NCBI RefSeq assembly: GCF_020379485.1
Contig: NC_063452.1
Location: 32,015,608 to 32,079,607 of the forward strand
From: Brassica napus
Lineage: Eukaryota; Streptophyta; Magnoliopsida; Brassicales; Brassicaceae
DNA length: 64,000 bases
Direction: 5' to 3'
Shown: one piece after another, positions 31,907 to 44,265 of the stretch
Position numbering within the stretch: position 1 is the first letter of the stretch
How the letters are laid out: every line of letters begins with the position of its first letter
Translations under genes and position numbers: made by a program
The notes under the pieces: model-generated
Told to the model about the DNA's origin: nothing
What the model saw: the letters and a program-made list of their open reading frames with translations, nothing else
Databases searched by the model: none

Positions 31907-33613
31907 ATGGTTAAGAAGACAAAGGGAAAGTTGGAAGCTGAGAGGCAAGAAGCTGAAAGACAAGAGTTTGCACTAAGAGGAAAAGCTTTACCCTGCGAGC
32001 CAACTGGCTCAGGGACGCAGAGGACTGTTCGACAGCAGACTTTGGCTGCAAGGAAATCGAAAGAACAGGAGAAGAGGGCAGGGAAAAGTGTAGCAGTTCC
32101 CAACCATGAGGAAAGTGAAACTGAGAGTGCTGATGAGCAGGCACCTACGAAGAAAGCCAAGATGTCCAAAGGCAAAGGGGTTGCGGTTGATCGAGATAGG
32201 GCGAAAACTCCATCTGTGGAGGAGCTGTATGATCACTTGAAGAATGAGGTCACTTGGACTCCAACCAGGTTCGCCGACCTTGATCTGCTGAAGGAGTTGG
32301 GTCTTGAATCTGACATTGAAGAGATGCTAGGACATTTGAAGATGCCAAAACTCCTCACCATGGCATATCCTTTCTACAAGGATGTCACTTGTCAGTTCTT
32401 ATCTTCTCTTGCGGTCACTTACCACGACACCGCGCATGTGAGGCAAGGATGGGGCAAAATCAGTTTCAAGGTCAATGGACGAGAATACAACATGAACTTC
32501 AAGGACATTGGGAGAGTCATGGGGTTCCAAGACCTAGAAGACCACTCCCTACCCAAGTGTGAGAACCTTCCCACGGAGCTTTGGAAGTTGATCACTGGAA
32601 ACAAACACACTACCGGGGCTGACAAGAACTCACACATCCGACACCCGTCCGTACGTTACCTCCACAGGATGCTCGTCCATGCATTCTACCCACGGAAGCA
32701 AGCTGGTACGGTTACTGAGGAAGACATGCGACTGCTCTGTCCGGCTATCCGTCCCTACGCCCAACCTGGAGTTTTACCCCTTCCCAGCACCGACATCTAT
32801 GCTACCTTCGGGATGGTCAGTTTCTTTGTGGGTCGTCTCCAGCACTACAGAGACTGGGCGTGGTACACCACTGATTCGCGCCCAAAGATGGGGATAGGTG
32901 GAATGATCACACCACTGCTCCAATTTCTGAATGTTCCCTTGGGAAAGGACGCAGCGGGACCTAAGTTCATTGATGGCACCTACTTGAGGATTGCTACCTA
33001 TTTTAGTGGGATGTATGGGAAGGACTACGTCTACCACTACTACTTGCAGGGCAAGCCAGTCGAAGTGGTTCTTCCAAACCGGAACCTGACGAGTTTAGAG
33101 ATACCTGGAGCTATCAGCTTCAACATACCCCAGGAGTACTTTCTTGGAGAACACGGGCCTCTCGATCCAGTTAATGCTGCTCCATCAAGGAGAAGGAGTG
33201 TTCCTACGCGACATGACTCGCCTGTTGCAGACCCTTCTGAGCATATCTATGGACCTCCGCGCTACTACTTCAAGCCACATGACGGAGTTCTTCCCCCTGG
33301 AGCTCTTCGTGATGCTCATGACCACATTAGTCGCCTTCAGAGGTGGAACAAGGCTCAGGACAGAACGATAGAAAAGCTGAAGGATAAGTGCAAGGCGCTA
33401 AGCAAGACAGTAAAGAAGCAGGCAAAGACCTCAGCCAAATTCATGAAGAAAGTAGCTGATGTCTTAACCAGGGGAGGAATAGCTAGATGTAGCTCAGCAG
33501 ACTTCGCTTTCGCGAACACCTCAAACCCCCAGCCTCCACCTCCACCTGATGCTCTTGGCTTCTCCCTCACTGCTGCGCAGCTTCAGCGTAAGTGGAGGAA
33601 CCCACCCACTTAA
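31907..33613 (+). CDS. ORF2 of Level-4 element (ATHILA ORF-1-like protein)
   Basis: The ATG at 31907 (MVKKTKGK) is chosen because the upstream extension is intronic and Level 3 starts at the same codon. The N-terminal 100 residues are basic and charged (nuclear-signal-like KKAKMSKGK). The central 330 residues hold the conserved block of the plant ATHILA ORF-1 family (function unknown), with LDLLKELGLESDIEEML and DYVYHYYLQGKPVEV. Near the C-terminus is a Lys-rich coiled coil (KLKDKCKALSKTVKKQ). No signal peptide or clear membrane segment is seen, so an envelope role is not supported despite its env-like position. A TAA at 33611 ends it; Level 3 has CAG there, and the frame stays open after the stop to 33793 with the same acidic end. 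The copy is therefore truncated by about 60 residues. Confidence 0.75.
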   Translation: MVKKTKGKLEAERQEAERQEFALRGKALPCEPTGSGTQRTVRQQTLAARKSKEQEKRAGKSVAVPNHEESETESADEQAPTKKAKMSKGKGVAVDRDRAKTPSVEELYDHLKNEVTWTPTRFADLDLLKELGLESDIEEMLGHLKMPKLLTMAYPFYKDVTCQFLSSLAVTYHDTAHVRQGWGKISFKVNGREYNMNFKDIGRVMGFQDLEDHSLPKCENLPTELWKLITGNKHTTGADKNSHIRHPSVRYLHRMLVHAFYPRKQAGTVTEEDMRLLCPAIRPYAQPGVLPLPSTDIYATFGMVSFFVGRLQHYRDWAWYTTDSRPKMGIGGMITPLLQFLNVPLGKDAAGPKFIDGTYLRIATYFSGMYGKDYVYHYYLQGKPVEVVLPNRNLTSLEIPGAISFNIPQEYFLGEHGPLDPVNAAPSRRRSVPTRHDSPVADPSEHIYGPPRYYFKPHDGVLPPGALRDAHDHISRLQRWNKAQDRTIEKLKDKCKALSKTVKKQAKTSAKFMKKVADVLTRGGIARCSSADFAFANTSNPQPPPPPDALGFSLTAAQLQRKWRNPPT

Positions 33614-35323
33614 CCTTCCACTTCCGGTAACAAGTCCCCCTCCCTCGCTTCTTCTGATAGTGAGGTCGAGATTGACGAGGTTGAGAGCCAACCATGGTAT
33701 GGAGGCTCCGGTTCAGCATCCGGTGGTTACTACACCTCCTTCCCACCTGACGACGACGATGCTGGGGCATCTGCCCCCACCTACTATCCATAGGAGGTAC
33801 TTCTTTCTCTCCCTTGTATATACCATTTCCTTTTTGCATATTAGTCTTCTTTTCGGTATCTCTCTCTTTCTTGACAACACAGAGACTGTGTAACTCAAGT
33901 TTGGGGGAGGTACCAAGCATTTGATCATGTTTGCTTTGATGTTGTTTCATGAGTCATGCATAAAAAAATTCATTTGCATAAAAAAAAAAAAAAAAAAAAA
34001 CAAATTCATTTAGTTTGCATCATTTTGCATTTCTAGGAGAGTCTAGGGCATATAGGTTGCATTAACTTGCATTGGGAGCAATGATTTTAAATGCCTTATA
34101 AAGAACACTACGTTTCACCTGAAAAGCTATGCACCTCTCGAAAAGACTTGTATGATTCGTGCCTTGAAAACTCTTCTTGAAACTTGTTGATTGCTGAAAC
34201 CTAGTCTTTGAAGCCAACTACGACCCTATTTGAACTAAACGAACTTAATGCTTCTTGCTTAGAGTCCCTTGTGTACTGAGTCATGGCTATACACACTTGA
34301 GTTGTCGCATCTTTTATGCCAATCTTTTTCAAACTCTAGTGGTAGACCACTCCCAAAACCCTTTCCCTCCTTTTAAGCTTTCATTGTTTGATGAGTGAGG
34401 CCTTCTTAGGAAAGTCTTACATGTGCATAATGTTGAGAGTATTGGGAACGACAATGCTTGATCTTCATTCTTGCTAGATTAGGCACATCATTGTCTAGCC
34501 ATAGATGGGGGTGAGTGTTGTAAAGTTTGATTTGGGAGTATGAGAAAGTGGAAGGAAAAGAGTGAACTCTTGTGCTTAATTGACTAGTCTTTATGGGATA
34601 AGTAGAGAAACTTCTAGCTCAGTTTATGAAAAGTCTTGGCCCCCGAAAAAAAAAAAAAAAAAAAAAGAAAAGAAAAAAAATAATATATGAAAAAAAAAAA
34701 AAAAAAGAAGAAAGGGGGCTAGCAAAACTGTTTAGAGCTAAGTTTTGTTTTGAAGTTGAGAAAAATCCTTATGAGATTTCAAAGAAAAGAGTTTTGTGTG
34801 CAGGGTTCTTGAGATCTTTTGGTGAGAGATGTGAGTTGGGCTTGACATTGGGGAAAGATTGTGTAATTGTATGTTTGGGAAAAGGGTAGAACAATGGAGA
34901 TTGAGCATTGTATGCATGAGTTGGTCCCTTTCTTAGATATATTATGTGCAATGTCAAGGCTACTTGTTTCGAGAGTAAACCACCTTAAAGATTTTATGTT
35001 TCGAACCTCTTGAATCACTTGAATAAAAGCCTTCCCTTACCCAAATGACTTGGACCGACTGACCATTTGCAAGAATTCACTAGATGTTTTGTGCTTAATG
35101 AATGTGAGAGTTGGTTGATTTGAATGTGTGGATGCTTGATGATGAGTGTAGGGGCAAAAGGAGTTGAGATAGGCCTAGAGAAGCTAGAGTGTAATAAGAG
35201 AGTGTGCTAATTGTGTTTGCTAGTTGTGTTTCTTTTGGCTATGAGCTCGCACCTTCAAACCTCTCTCCCTATGAGTTCTAGAAAGTTCACTTGTGGACAA
35301 GTAAAGAACAAGTTTGGGGGAGT
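33614..35323 (+). other. Level-4 3' region after ORF2
   Basis: It includes the post-stop ORF2 tail (to 33793), then about 1.5 kb of non-coding sequence matching 40453-41938 of Level 3. There are A-rich tracts at 33979-34001 and 34646-34706 (expanded relative to Level 3). A polypurine tract AGTTTGGGGGAGT abuts the 3' LTR. Confidence 0.7.
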
Positions 35324-36781
35324 TGATATCTTGCATATTTCTATTGTTTTATCCATTCACCCATGTGCATTTTGATCATATAGATTAGGATTTAGCCATG
35401 TTTAGGTTGCATTTTGCATACATGAGTCCTTATCAGGTATTGGAGTACCACATGGAGTTCTTGGAGACATTTGGGTGCAATTGGAGTTCAAAAGAAGTGT
35501 TTAAAGTGATCATTGGGCGAGCACCTTACCGGAGTGACACCATCAAGTCGCTCTGATCTCCCTATCAGAGCGACCTTACCAGAGCGACAGGGATGAGTCG
35601 CTCGCGTTTTGATCACCTGGAGACGCGAGAACGAGTCCGGAGCGACCTCTCGCAGCGACACAGCGAGGTCGCTCCCGAAGCATGGAGCGACTTCACGGAG
35701 CGACAGGGAGGAGTCGCTCGTGTTTTCATCACTCGGAGACGCGAGAACGAGTCCGGAACGACCACTCGCAGCGGCACATCGAGGTCGCTCCCGAAGCATG
35801 GAGCGACTTGTCGGAGCGACGAGCGGAGGTCGCTGCGCGTCTTATTTCTGCTCGAACTTATGATTTCTCAAGGGCCTTTTGGTCATTTCATTATGCATGT
35901 TTTTATTTTCTAAACCTATGTTTTAATACTCTGTAAGCCACCAGGAGGCGGATCATCTTTGTTCTTAAGAAAAACCACCAAAAACCTTTGGAAAGTCATC
36001 TCTTGATTCAATTGATCAGTTTTGTTATTGAAATTCTGTGTTCTTATATCTATTTTCTGTGTTTCTCTACATGATTAATCTGAAATCCAACATGGGTTTA
36101 AGAGGAATCATGGAGATTAGTGAGTAATCACCCTTTGAATTCATGGATTAGGGAGATTAAGGGTGATTAGGTTAGAGCTAGGATGTTTTAGTGTAGATCA
36201 TTCATATTTCCTTGCTAACAGAGTGAACATAATGCATCTCCTGAGTTGGCCACTCAGTTGTTGATCCTTAGGCATTTCTCACCCGAAAGGTGTTCGAGGA
36301 AATGCCCGAGACAACTCTTCTAAGCTTTTAGCATACTTTGCCAAAGACATTTGTTGTTAGAGGTGCTAAGATAGCCATTGGACTTGCTAGTTATGATTGC
36401 TTTCATATTATTCAACCAAAGACATTTGATGTTTGAATTGTGTTAGTAAATGAACATTCATCTAGACATAGAGTTTGTTTAGGATTGTGTCTAAGCTTAA
36501 GGTTGATAGTTTGATTGATCGTTTGCCATCCTTAGTTCGAAACTTGATCACCCGAAGTCTAATCCCTATATCCATGAGTTCTCTTTTCTCATAGTTAAGA
36601 AAGTATCATTTAGTTATTCCTTTTAGTTAGTTATAGTTTAAAAACCCTTTTAAAAACCATTGGTTGCACTGAGATTAAGTGATTACTTGCATTCTCGGTG
36701 CTTTCATATCTCTCAGAACTGGTTCGACAATCATTTATACTACAACATTTGTCTTAGGAGCCTTGAAAACTCCTAACATCA
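35324..36781 (+). repeat. 3' LTR of Level-4 Gypsy
   Basis: 1458 bp with an AGCGAC array at about 35520-35840. Relative to the 5' LTR it lacks one short array unit near 35530 and has a small TTTAAAAACC insertion near 36645. Confidence 0.92.
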
Positions 36782-36786
36782 AGAAT

Positions 36787-37710
36787 CCAATCCTTGAAGT
36801 TGAAGTGTTTGATGTGTGGGGTATTGACTTCATGGGGCCATTTCCATCATCACATGGCAACAAGTACATCCTGGTAGCTGTTGATTATGTCTCAAAATGG
36901 GTGGAAGCTATTGCAAGTCTCACCAATGATGCAAGAGTGGTAATCAAGATGTTCAAGAGCACCATCTTTCCAAGGTTCGGAGTTCTAAGGGTTGTAAACA
37001 GTGATGGAGGATCTCATTTCATCAACAAACTGCTTGAGGGACTTCTCATGAAGAACGGTGTTAAGCACAAGGTTGCAACTCCTTACCATCCTCAAACAAG
37101 TGGTCAAGTTGAGATTTCTAACAGAGAGATCAAGTCCATTTTGGAGAAGATTGTGGGGATCACAAGGAAGGATTGGTCAGTTAAGCTTGATGATGCGCTT
37201 TGGGCTTATAGGACAGCTTACAAGACACCTCTAGGGACCACACCTTTCAACCTATTGTACGGGAAAGCTTGCCATCTGCCAGTGGAGCTTGAGTACAAGG
37301 CACTTTGGGCAGTAAAGTTGCTGAACTTTGACATCAAGAGTGCCAAGGAGAAAAGGCTTTTTCAGCTACACGAGCTTGATGAGATAAGAATGGATGCCTT
37401 TGAAAACTCAAGGATCTACAAGGAGAAGACTAAAGCTTTCCATGACAAGAATATCCTAAAGAGAGAGTTTAAAGAAGGAGATCAAGTTCTTCTGTACAAC
37501 TCAAGACTGAAGTTGTTTCCAGGAAAGCTTAAGTCAAGGTGGTCCGGCCCCTTAAAGGTCAAAGAGGTTAAGCCATATGGAGCAATAGTTTTGTGGAGTA
37601 CTGATGGAAGAGACTTCACAGTCAATGGGCAAAGGGTTAAGCTCTACATGGCAGATGCACCTGAGGAAGATGGAGTTTCAAATCCACTGTCTGATCCTAC
37701 CCCAGCCTAA
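36787..37710 (+). pseudogene. Integrase end of Level-3 gag-pol, after the Level-4 insertion
   Basis: Coding restarts immediately after the AGAAT duplication with the integrase core ([13 protein letters not shown]). It continues through NSDGGSHF and GQVEISNRE to the normal C-terminus ending SDPTPA. This 3' part has no stop codon, so it keeps the ancestral polyprotein end that Level 4 has lost. Codons read upstream of 36787 are Level-4 LTR sequence. Confidence 0.85.
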
Positions 37711-37904
37711 TTCAAAAGGAGGCAAAGTCAAGCTAGAGACTTAAAACAAGCTCACTTGGGAGGAAGTCTCATGCGTATCCTTGTACATATTGCATTGGTA
37801 TTTTCATTTTCATCATATTTCATTAAAAAAAAAAGGGGAAAAAGTGTTGAAGTAGTGTTCAGGTGGTTCATGGATCCGGTCAAGGCAAAGAATCGAGCGT
37901 GGGT

Positions 37905-38285
37905 TCCGCAGCGACGCCACGAGGTCGCTCCAGCTGGGAGCGACGTGATCAGAGCGACTGGTCCAACTCGCTCGAATTTTCGATGTCCGGAGCTCGAGAG
38001 TCTCTCTCGGAGCGACTTCTCGCAGCGACCACGTGAGGTCGCTCGCGTTTTCTGTGACTGGGAGCAACGTGATCAGAGCGACTCGGCTAAGTCGCTCGCA
38101 TTTCGGTCTCCGGGGCTCGAGAATCGCTCTCGGAGCGACGACTCGCAGCGACCACGTAAGGTCGCTCGCATTTTTTTGTCGATCAGAGCGACTTCTCGCA
38201 GCGACCACGTGAGGTCGCTCGCATTTTCTGTCGATCAGAGCGACTTCTCGCAGCGACCACGTGAGATCGCTCCCGAGCCGGTCCA
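37905..38285. repeat. AGCGAC/GTCGCT array in the Level-3 pol-ORF2 spacer
   Basis: Units of about 57 bp (GCGACCACGTGAGGTCGCTC) repeat at 38022, 38145, 38199 and 38253, giving inverted pairs with neighbouring AGAGCGACTTCTCGC. It occupies the same location as the Level-4 array at 30886-31210. Confidence 0.8.
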
Positions 38286-38567
38286 GGTAAGTACCTCTTC
38301 GATTTTGTCCGGTTTAATTCGAGTTAACCAACCCTAAACCTAACCAGACGACCCTAGACCTACCCATACCCACGACCTTCATCTCTTTCACTCTCCCTTC
38401 CTTTCACAAACACCCATACTCTCTCAACAAACTCACACCAAAAATCTCCTAACTTTCTCAATTCTCACCCAGATCTCCTAGTTCTTGTTTCTAAATCCAA
38501 GCTTTCGCCCCAACAGTCTATTCCTCACTACCCATTCCCCATTTCCTTTCATCCAAGGCAAGGTACA

Positions 38568-40452
38568 ATGGTTAGGAAAACTAAGGGAAAGTCGGAGGCT
38601 GAGAGGCAAGAACCTGAAAGTCAAGAGTCTTCGTTGAGAGGAAAGGCTTTAGCCTCGGAACGAGCTGGTTCTGGGACACAAAGGACTTCTCGACAGCAAA
38701 CAGTGGCTGCAAAGAAGGCAAAGGAGCAAGAGAAGAGGGCAGGAAAGAGTATAGCAGTTGCCACATATGAGGAGAGTGGCGATGAAAGTGCAGATGAGCA
38801 GGCTCCTACAAAGAGGGCCAAGATGTCCAAGGGGAAGGAGGTTGCTGAGGATAGAGACAGGGCAAAAACTCCATCTGAAGAAGAGCTGTATCATCATTTG
38901 CTGAATGGGGTAACTTGGACTCCAACCAGATTCGCTGACCTTGATTTGCTGAAGGAGGTGGGTCTCGATTCTGATATTGAGGCAATGCTGGGGCACTTGA
39001 AGATCCCAAACTCCTCACCATGGCCTACCCTGCCTACCGGGATGTCTCCTGTCAGTTCCTGTCTTCCCTTGAGGTCACTTACCATGACGCTCCGCACGTG
39101 AGGCAAGGATGGGGCAAAATAAAGTTCAAGGTCAATGGGAGAGAGTACAACATGAACTTCAAAGACATTGGGAGAGTCATGGGTTTCCAAGACTTGGCAG
39201 ACTACTCCCTTCCCAAGTGTGAAAACCTCCCCGCTCAGCTTTGGAAGTTAATCACTGGAAACAAGCACTCTACCGGGGCTGACAAGAACTCACATATCCG
39301 GCACTCATCTGTACGCTACCTCCATAGGATGCTCGTCCATGCATTCTACCCACGGAAGCAAGCTGGTAATGTCACCGAGGAAGACATGCGACTGCTCTGC
39401 CCGGCTATCCGCCCCTACGCCCCACCTGGAACGTTGCCCCTTCGAAGCAACGACATCTATGCTTCCTTCGGGATGGTCAGCTTTTTCGTGAATCGTCTCG
39501 AGCACTACAGAGACTGGGCATGGTACACAACTGATTCCCAACCAAAGGTTGGGATAGGCGGGATGATCACACCACTGCTCCAATTTCTGAATGTTCCCTT
39601 GGGAAAGGACACAGGAGGGTCTAAGTTCATCGATGGTACTTACTTGAGGATTTCCACCTATTTCAGTGGGATGTATGGGAAGGACTATGTCTACCACTAC
39701 TACTTGCAGGGCAAGCCGGTTGAAGTGGTTCTTCCAAACCAGAGACTGACGAGTTTAGAGAGACCTGGAGCTATCAGCTTCAACTTATCCCAAGAAGACT
39801 TTCTTGGAGAACACGGGTCTCTCGGTCCCATTGTTGCACCAAGGAAAAGGAGTGTTCCGACGAGACACGACTTCACGAAACCTCCTAGGGAAGAATCTGT
39901 ACCCATCTATGGACCTCCACGCTACTACTTCAAGCCACATGATGGAGTCCTTCCCCCTGGTGTGCTTCGTGACGCTCATGACACATTGGCCGACTTCAGC
40001 GATGGAACAAGGCACAAGACAGAACAATCGAAAAGCTGAAGGACAAGTGCAAGGCGCTGAGCAAGACGGTGAAGAAGCAAGCAAAGACTTCAGCCAAGTT
40101 CATGAAGAAGGTGGCCGATGTCTTGACCAGAGGAGAAATAGCTGGATGTAGCTCAGCGGACTTCGCTTTCGCGAACACATCAGTCCCTCAACCCCCACCT
40201 CAGCCCACTGATCTTGGTTTGCCACTAACTGATAGACAGCTCCAGCGACAATGGAGGAACCCACCCACTCAGCCTTCCGCCTCTGGAAACAAGTCCCCAT
40301 CCCTAGCCTCTTCAGAAAGTGAGGCTGAGATTGAAGAGGTTCAAAGCCAACAATGGTATGGAGACTACAGCTCAGTGCATGGAGGTTACTACACCACGTT
40401 CCCACCGGACGACGACGATGCTGAGGCATATGCCCCCACTTACTATCCTTGA
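38568..40452 (+). pseudogene. ORF2 of Level-3 element (ATHILA ORF-1-like), frameshifted
   Basis: It is collinear with Level-4 ORF2 from MVRKTKGK to the end. A one-base loss near 39010 (one A fewer than Level 4) shifts the frame after 147 codons; coding goes on at 39020-40039. A second frameshift near 39985-40010 moves it to the frame ending at 40452. The full C-terminus survives: a proline-rich stretch, then an acidic end with PPDDDDAEAYAPTYYP. The intron found upstream in Level 4 is absent here. Confidence 0.8.
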
Positions 40453-41938
40453 AGGTACTTCTCTACTTTCCCTTGTATATACCATTTCGTTTTTGCATAT
40501 TAGTTTTCTCTTTTTGGGTATCTCTCTCTCCTTGACAACACAGAGACTGTGTCATTTAAGTTTGGGGGAGGTACCAAGTATTTGATCATGTTTGCTTTGA
40601 TGTTGTTTCATTGAGTCATGCATTGCATACCTATTTGCATATAAAAAAAATCATTTAGTTTACATCATTTGCATTTCTAGGAGAGTCTAGAGCATATAGG
40701 TTGCATTCACTTGCATTGGGAGCAATGATTTTAAATGCCTTGTAAAGAACACTACTTTGCACCTGAGTAGCTTATGCACCTCTCGAAAAGACTTGTATGC
40801 TTCGAGCCTTGAAAACTCTTCCTGAAACTTGTTGATTGTTGAAACTCAGTCTTTGAAGCCAACTACAACCTTATTTGAACTGAACGAACTTAATGCATCT
40901 TGCTCATGGTCCCTTGTGTACTGAATCATGGATATACACACTTGAGTTGTCACATCCTTTATGCCAATCTTTTTGACAACCTCTAGTGGTAGACCTCTCC
41001 CTAAAATCCTTTCCTCCGTTTAAGCCTTCATTGATTGATGAGTGAGGCCTTTTTCGGAAAGTCTTACATGCACATAATGTTGAGAGTATCGGGAACGACA
41101 ATGCTTGATCTTCATTCTTGCTAGATTAGGCACATTATTGTCTAGCCATAGGATGGGGGTGAGTGTTGTAAAGTTTGATTTTGGAGTATGAGAAAGTTGA
41201 AGGAAAAGAGTGAACTCTTGTGCTTAATTGACTAGTCTTTATGGGATAAGTAGAGAAACTTCTAGCTCAATTTGTGAAAAGTCTTGGCCCCCAAACAAAA
41301 CAAAAAAAAAAAAAAAGGGCTAGCAAAGTTGTTTAGAGCTAAGATTTGTTTAGAAGTTGAGAAAATCCTTTACAGATTTCAAAGAAAAGGAGTTTTATGT
41401 GCAAAGTGTTCTTGGGATCTTTTGGTGAGAGATGGGAGTTGGGTTTGACATTGGGAAGTGATTGTGTAACTTGTATGTTTGGGAAAAGGGTAGAACAATG
41501 GAGATTGAGCATTGTATGCATGAGTTGGTCCATTTCTTAGATATATTATGTGCAATGTCAAGGCTACTTGTTTTGAGAGTAAACCACTTTAAAAGATCAT
41601 GGATTTTGAACCTCTTGACCCACTTGAATAAAAGCTTTCCCTTACTCAACCAAATGATTTGGACCAATTGACCATTTGCAAGAATTCACCTAATGTTTTA
41701 CGCTTAATGAATGTGAGAGTTGGTTGATTTGAATGTTTGGATGCTTGATGATGAGTGTAAGGGCAAAAGGAGTTGAGATAGGCCTAGAGAAGCTAGAGTG
41801 TGCTCACGTTGGATTAGATGTTGAATTTGTGTGCTAGTTGTGTTTATTTTGGCTATGAGCTCCCACCTTCAACCCTCTCTCCCTATGAGTTCTAGAAAGT
41901 TCACTTGTGGACAAGTAAAAGAACTAGTTTGGGGGAGT
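40453..41938 (+). other. Level-3 3' untranslated region
   Basis: Non-coding and closely similar to 33794-35323. It ends with a polypurine tract (GTTTGGGGGAGT) at the LTR edge. Confidence 0.7.
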
Positions 41939-43383
41939 TGATATCTCGCATATTTCCACTGTTTTATCCATTCACCCATATGCATTTTGATCATATAGAC
42001 TAGGATTTAGCCATGTTTAGGTTGCATTTTGCATACATGAGTCTTTATCAGGTATTGGAGTACCACATGGAGTTCTTGGAGACATTTGGGTGCATTTGGA
42101 GCTCAAAAGAGGTGATAAAGGTGATCATTGGACGAGCAGTGCATGGGAGCGACTTCACCGGAGCGACACCGTGAAGTCGCTGTGACACCCTTTCAGAGCG
42201 ACTTGGCCAGAGCGACACCCCGATGTCGCTCGCGTCTCCATCGCTCGGAGGCACGAGAGCGACCTTACAGAGACTTTCCGGAGTGACACCATAAGGTCGC
42301 TCCAGCTGGGAGCGACGTGACCGGAGCGACACAGCGAGGTCGCTCGCGAAGAGCGACGTCTCGCAGCGACCCCTCCAGGTCACTCCCGAAGCCTGGAGCG
42401 ACCTCTCGGAGCGACAACTGGAGGTCGCTGCGCGCCTTATGTTTGCTCGAATTCATTTCTACTCAAGGGCTTTTTGGTCATTTCATTATGCACGTTTTTA
42501 CTTTTGAAAACCTATGTTTTAAGTACCTTTAGCAGCCACCAGACAGATTATCTTTTGTTCTTAAGAAAAACCTTTGGAAAGTTCATCTCTTGAATCATCT
42601 TTGTTCATCTAGTTATTGCAATTCTGTGTTTCTAATTCATTGTTGTATCCCTTTGTATGATTAATCTGAAATCCGAAATGGGTTTAAGAGGAATCGTGAA
42701 GAGTAGTGAGTAATCACCATTTGAATTCATGGGTTAGGAAGATTAAGGGTGATTAGGTTAGAGGTAGGATGTTTTAGTGTAGATCATTCCAAAACCTTGC
42801 TAGTAGAGTAATCATAATGCATCTTCTGAGTTAGCTTCTCAAAAGTTGATCTTTATGCATTTCCCACCCAAAAGGTGTTCGATGAAATGCCTGAAACAAC
42901 TCTTCTAAGCTTTTAGCACATTTTGCCAAAGACATTTGTTGTTAGAAGTGCTAAGATAGCTTTAGACCTATTAGTAATGATTGCTTCCATATTATTCAGC
43001 CAAAGACATTTGTTGTTTGAAATGTGTTAGTAAATGAACATTCATCTAGACATAGAGTTTGTTTAGGATCGTGTCTAAGCTTAAGGTTGATAGTTTGATT
43101 GTTCGTCTGCCATCCTTAGTTCGAAACTTGATCACCCAAGGTCTAATTCCTATGCCCATGAGTTCTCATTTTCCTTAGTTAAGAAAGTCAACTCATTTAC
43201 CGCTTTTATTATTCTGAAACTGCATTAGTATTAATCATTAGTTTAGAAAACCCTTTAAATCATCGGTTGCACTTAGATTAAGTAAGTACTTGCATTCTCA
43301 GTGCTTGAAATCACTTAGAATTGGTTCGACAATCATTTATACTACAACATTTGTCTTATGAGCCTTGAAAACTCCTAACATCA
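41939..43383 (+). repeat. 3' LTR of Level-3 Gypsy
   Basis: 1445 bp. The AGCGAC array is at about 42140-42435. A few dozen differences from the 5' LTR are apparent, in keeping with an older age than Level 4. Confidence 0.9.
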
Positions 43384-43388
43384 AGTAT

Positions 43389-43891
43389 TACATGCAGCAG
43401 AACTGATTCGCATCAGGCCATCTAGTGAGAATAGATATTCACCATCCCAATTACTTACGGGTCATGAGCCAGACGTGTCCCACATCAAAACATTTGGATG
43501 TGCCGTTTACGTTCCAATTGCTCCACCACAGAGAACTAAAATGGGACCACAGAGAAGGATGAGAATATATGTTGGATATGACTCCCCAACCATTATAAAT
43601 TATCTTGAGCCAACCACGGGTGATTTGCTTAAGGCCAGATACGCAGACTCACACTTTGATGAGTCTGCATATCCGACCTTAGGGGGAGAGAACAGCCGGT
43701 TGATAAAAGAAATAGAATGGTCTCGACCATCAATATCTTGGCAAGATCCTCGGATTAAAGAATGTGATATGGAAGTCCAAAAGATTATACATCTACAAAA
43801 GCTAGCTAATCAGTTGCCAGATTCATTTGCTGACCCGAATAGAGTGACTAAGTCATACATACCGGCTTGTAATGCACCTATAAGAATATAA
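43389..43891 (+). pseudogene. Copia integrase C-terminal part (Level 2), after the insertion
   Basis: Coding resumes right after the AGTAT duplication with the integrase end (HAAELIRIRPSS, SQLLTGHEPDVSHIKTFGC) and reads to a stop at 43889. Beyond it a spacer continues in other frames (to about 44250) as a proline-rich linker before RT. Confidence 0.8.
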
Positions 43892-44265
43892 GTCCAGAAG
43901 GGACAAGGACAAGTTGCTACAGAGTCTAAACAACGTTTAAAACATGGTAGACCTATTGGTTCCAAAGATAAACAGCCTCGGAAGTCCAAGAGAGGTGCTG
44001 GACCTGAGAGCATTAAAGAAACCGTCCATGACATTGATGGACCGGCCGTGCCGACCAAACTGGTCGAGCCAAGTGGGCCGGCCATACCGAATGAACCGGT
44101 TCGACCAATGGTACCATACAATGAGGTTCGGGACGCTGAACTTCAGGGTACACCAAGTTCGGATAATCAAGAGATCTCGATCAATTATATAATGTCTGGA
44201 ACACAAAGGAAAAAAAAGATATCGACGTCGATGATATATTTGCATACAAGGTAGCACTTGAGATC

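Larger units (their letters stand above)
23771..36781 (+). mobile_element. Level-4 Athila-like Gypsy element (13.0 kb), youngest layer
   Basis: LTRs 23771-25217 and 35324-36781 carry TSD AGAAT at 23766-23770 and 36782-36786. It belongs to the same family as Level 3, into whose pol it inserted. By eye the LTRs differ at only about ten substitutions outside the repeat array plus a few indels over about 1.45 kb, pointing to a recent insertion. Gag-pol is a single open frame of over 1870 codons, but its C-terminus is altered by a deletion and the following ORF has a premature stop. Confidence 0.92.
17498..43383 (+). mobile_element. Level-3 Athila-like Gypsy element, split by Level 4
   Basis: LTRs 17498-18951 and 41939-43383 start TGATATCT and end CATCA. 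The target duplication AGTAT is at 17493-17497 and 43384-43388. PBS TGGCGCCGTTGCC and a GTTTGGGGGAGT polypurine tract are present. Domain order is gag, protease, RT, RNase H, integrase, then an extra ORF, the layout of Athila-type Ty3/Gypsy elements. Net length without Level 4 is about 12.9 kb. The coding region has at least seven nonsense codons and several frameshifts. Confidence 0.9.

Noticed and set aside
31907..33613. Envelope glycoprotein in the env position
   Set aside because: No signal peptide, transmembrane segment or cysteine-rich ectodomain is visible; the protein is basic and coiled-coil, matching the ATHILA ORF-1 family of unknown function.
36679..36786. Start of the Level-3 integrase frame at 36679
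   Set aside because: This part is Level-4 LTR sequence fused by the insertion; integrase coding begins after the target duplication at 36787.
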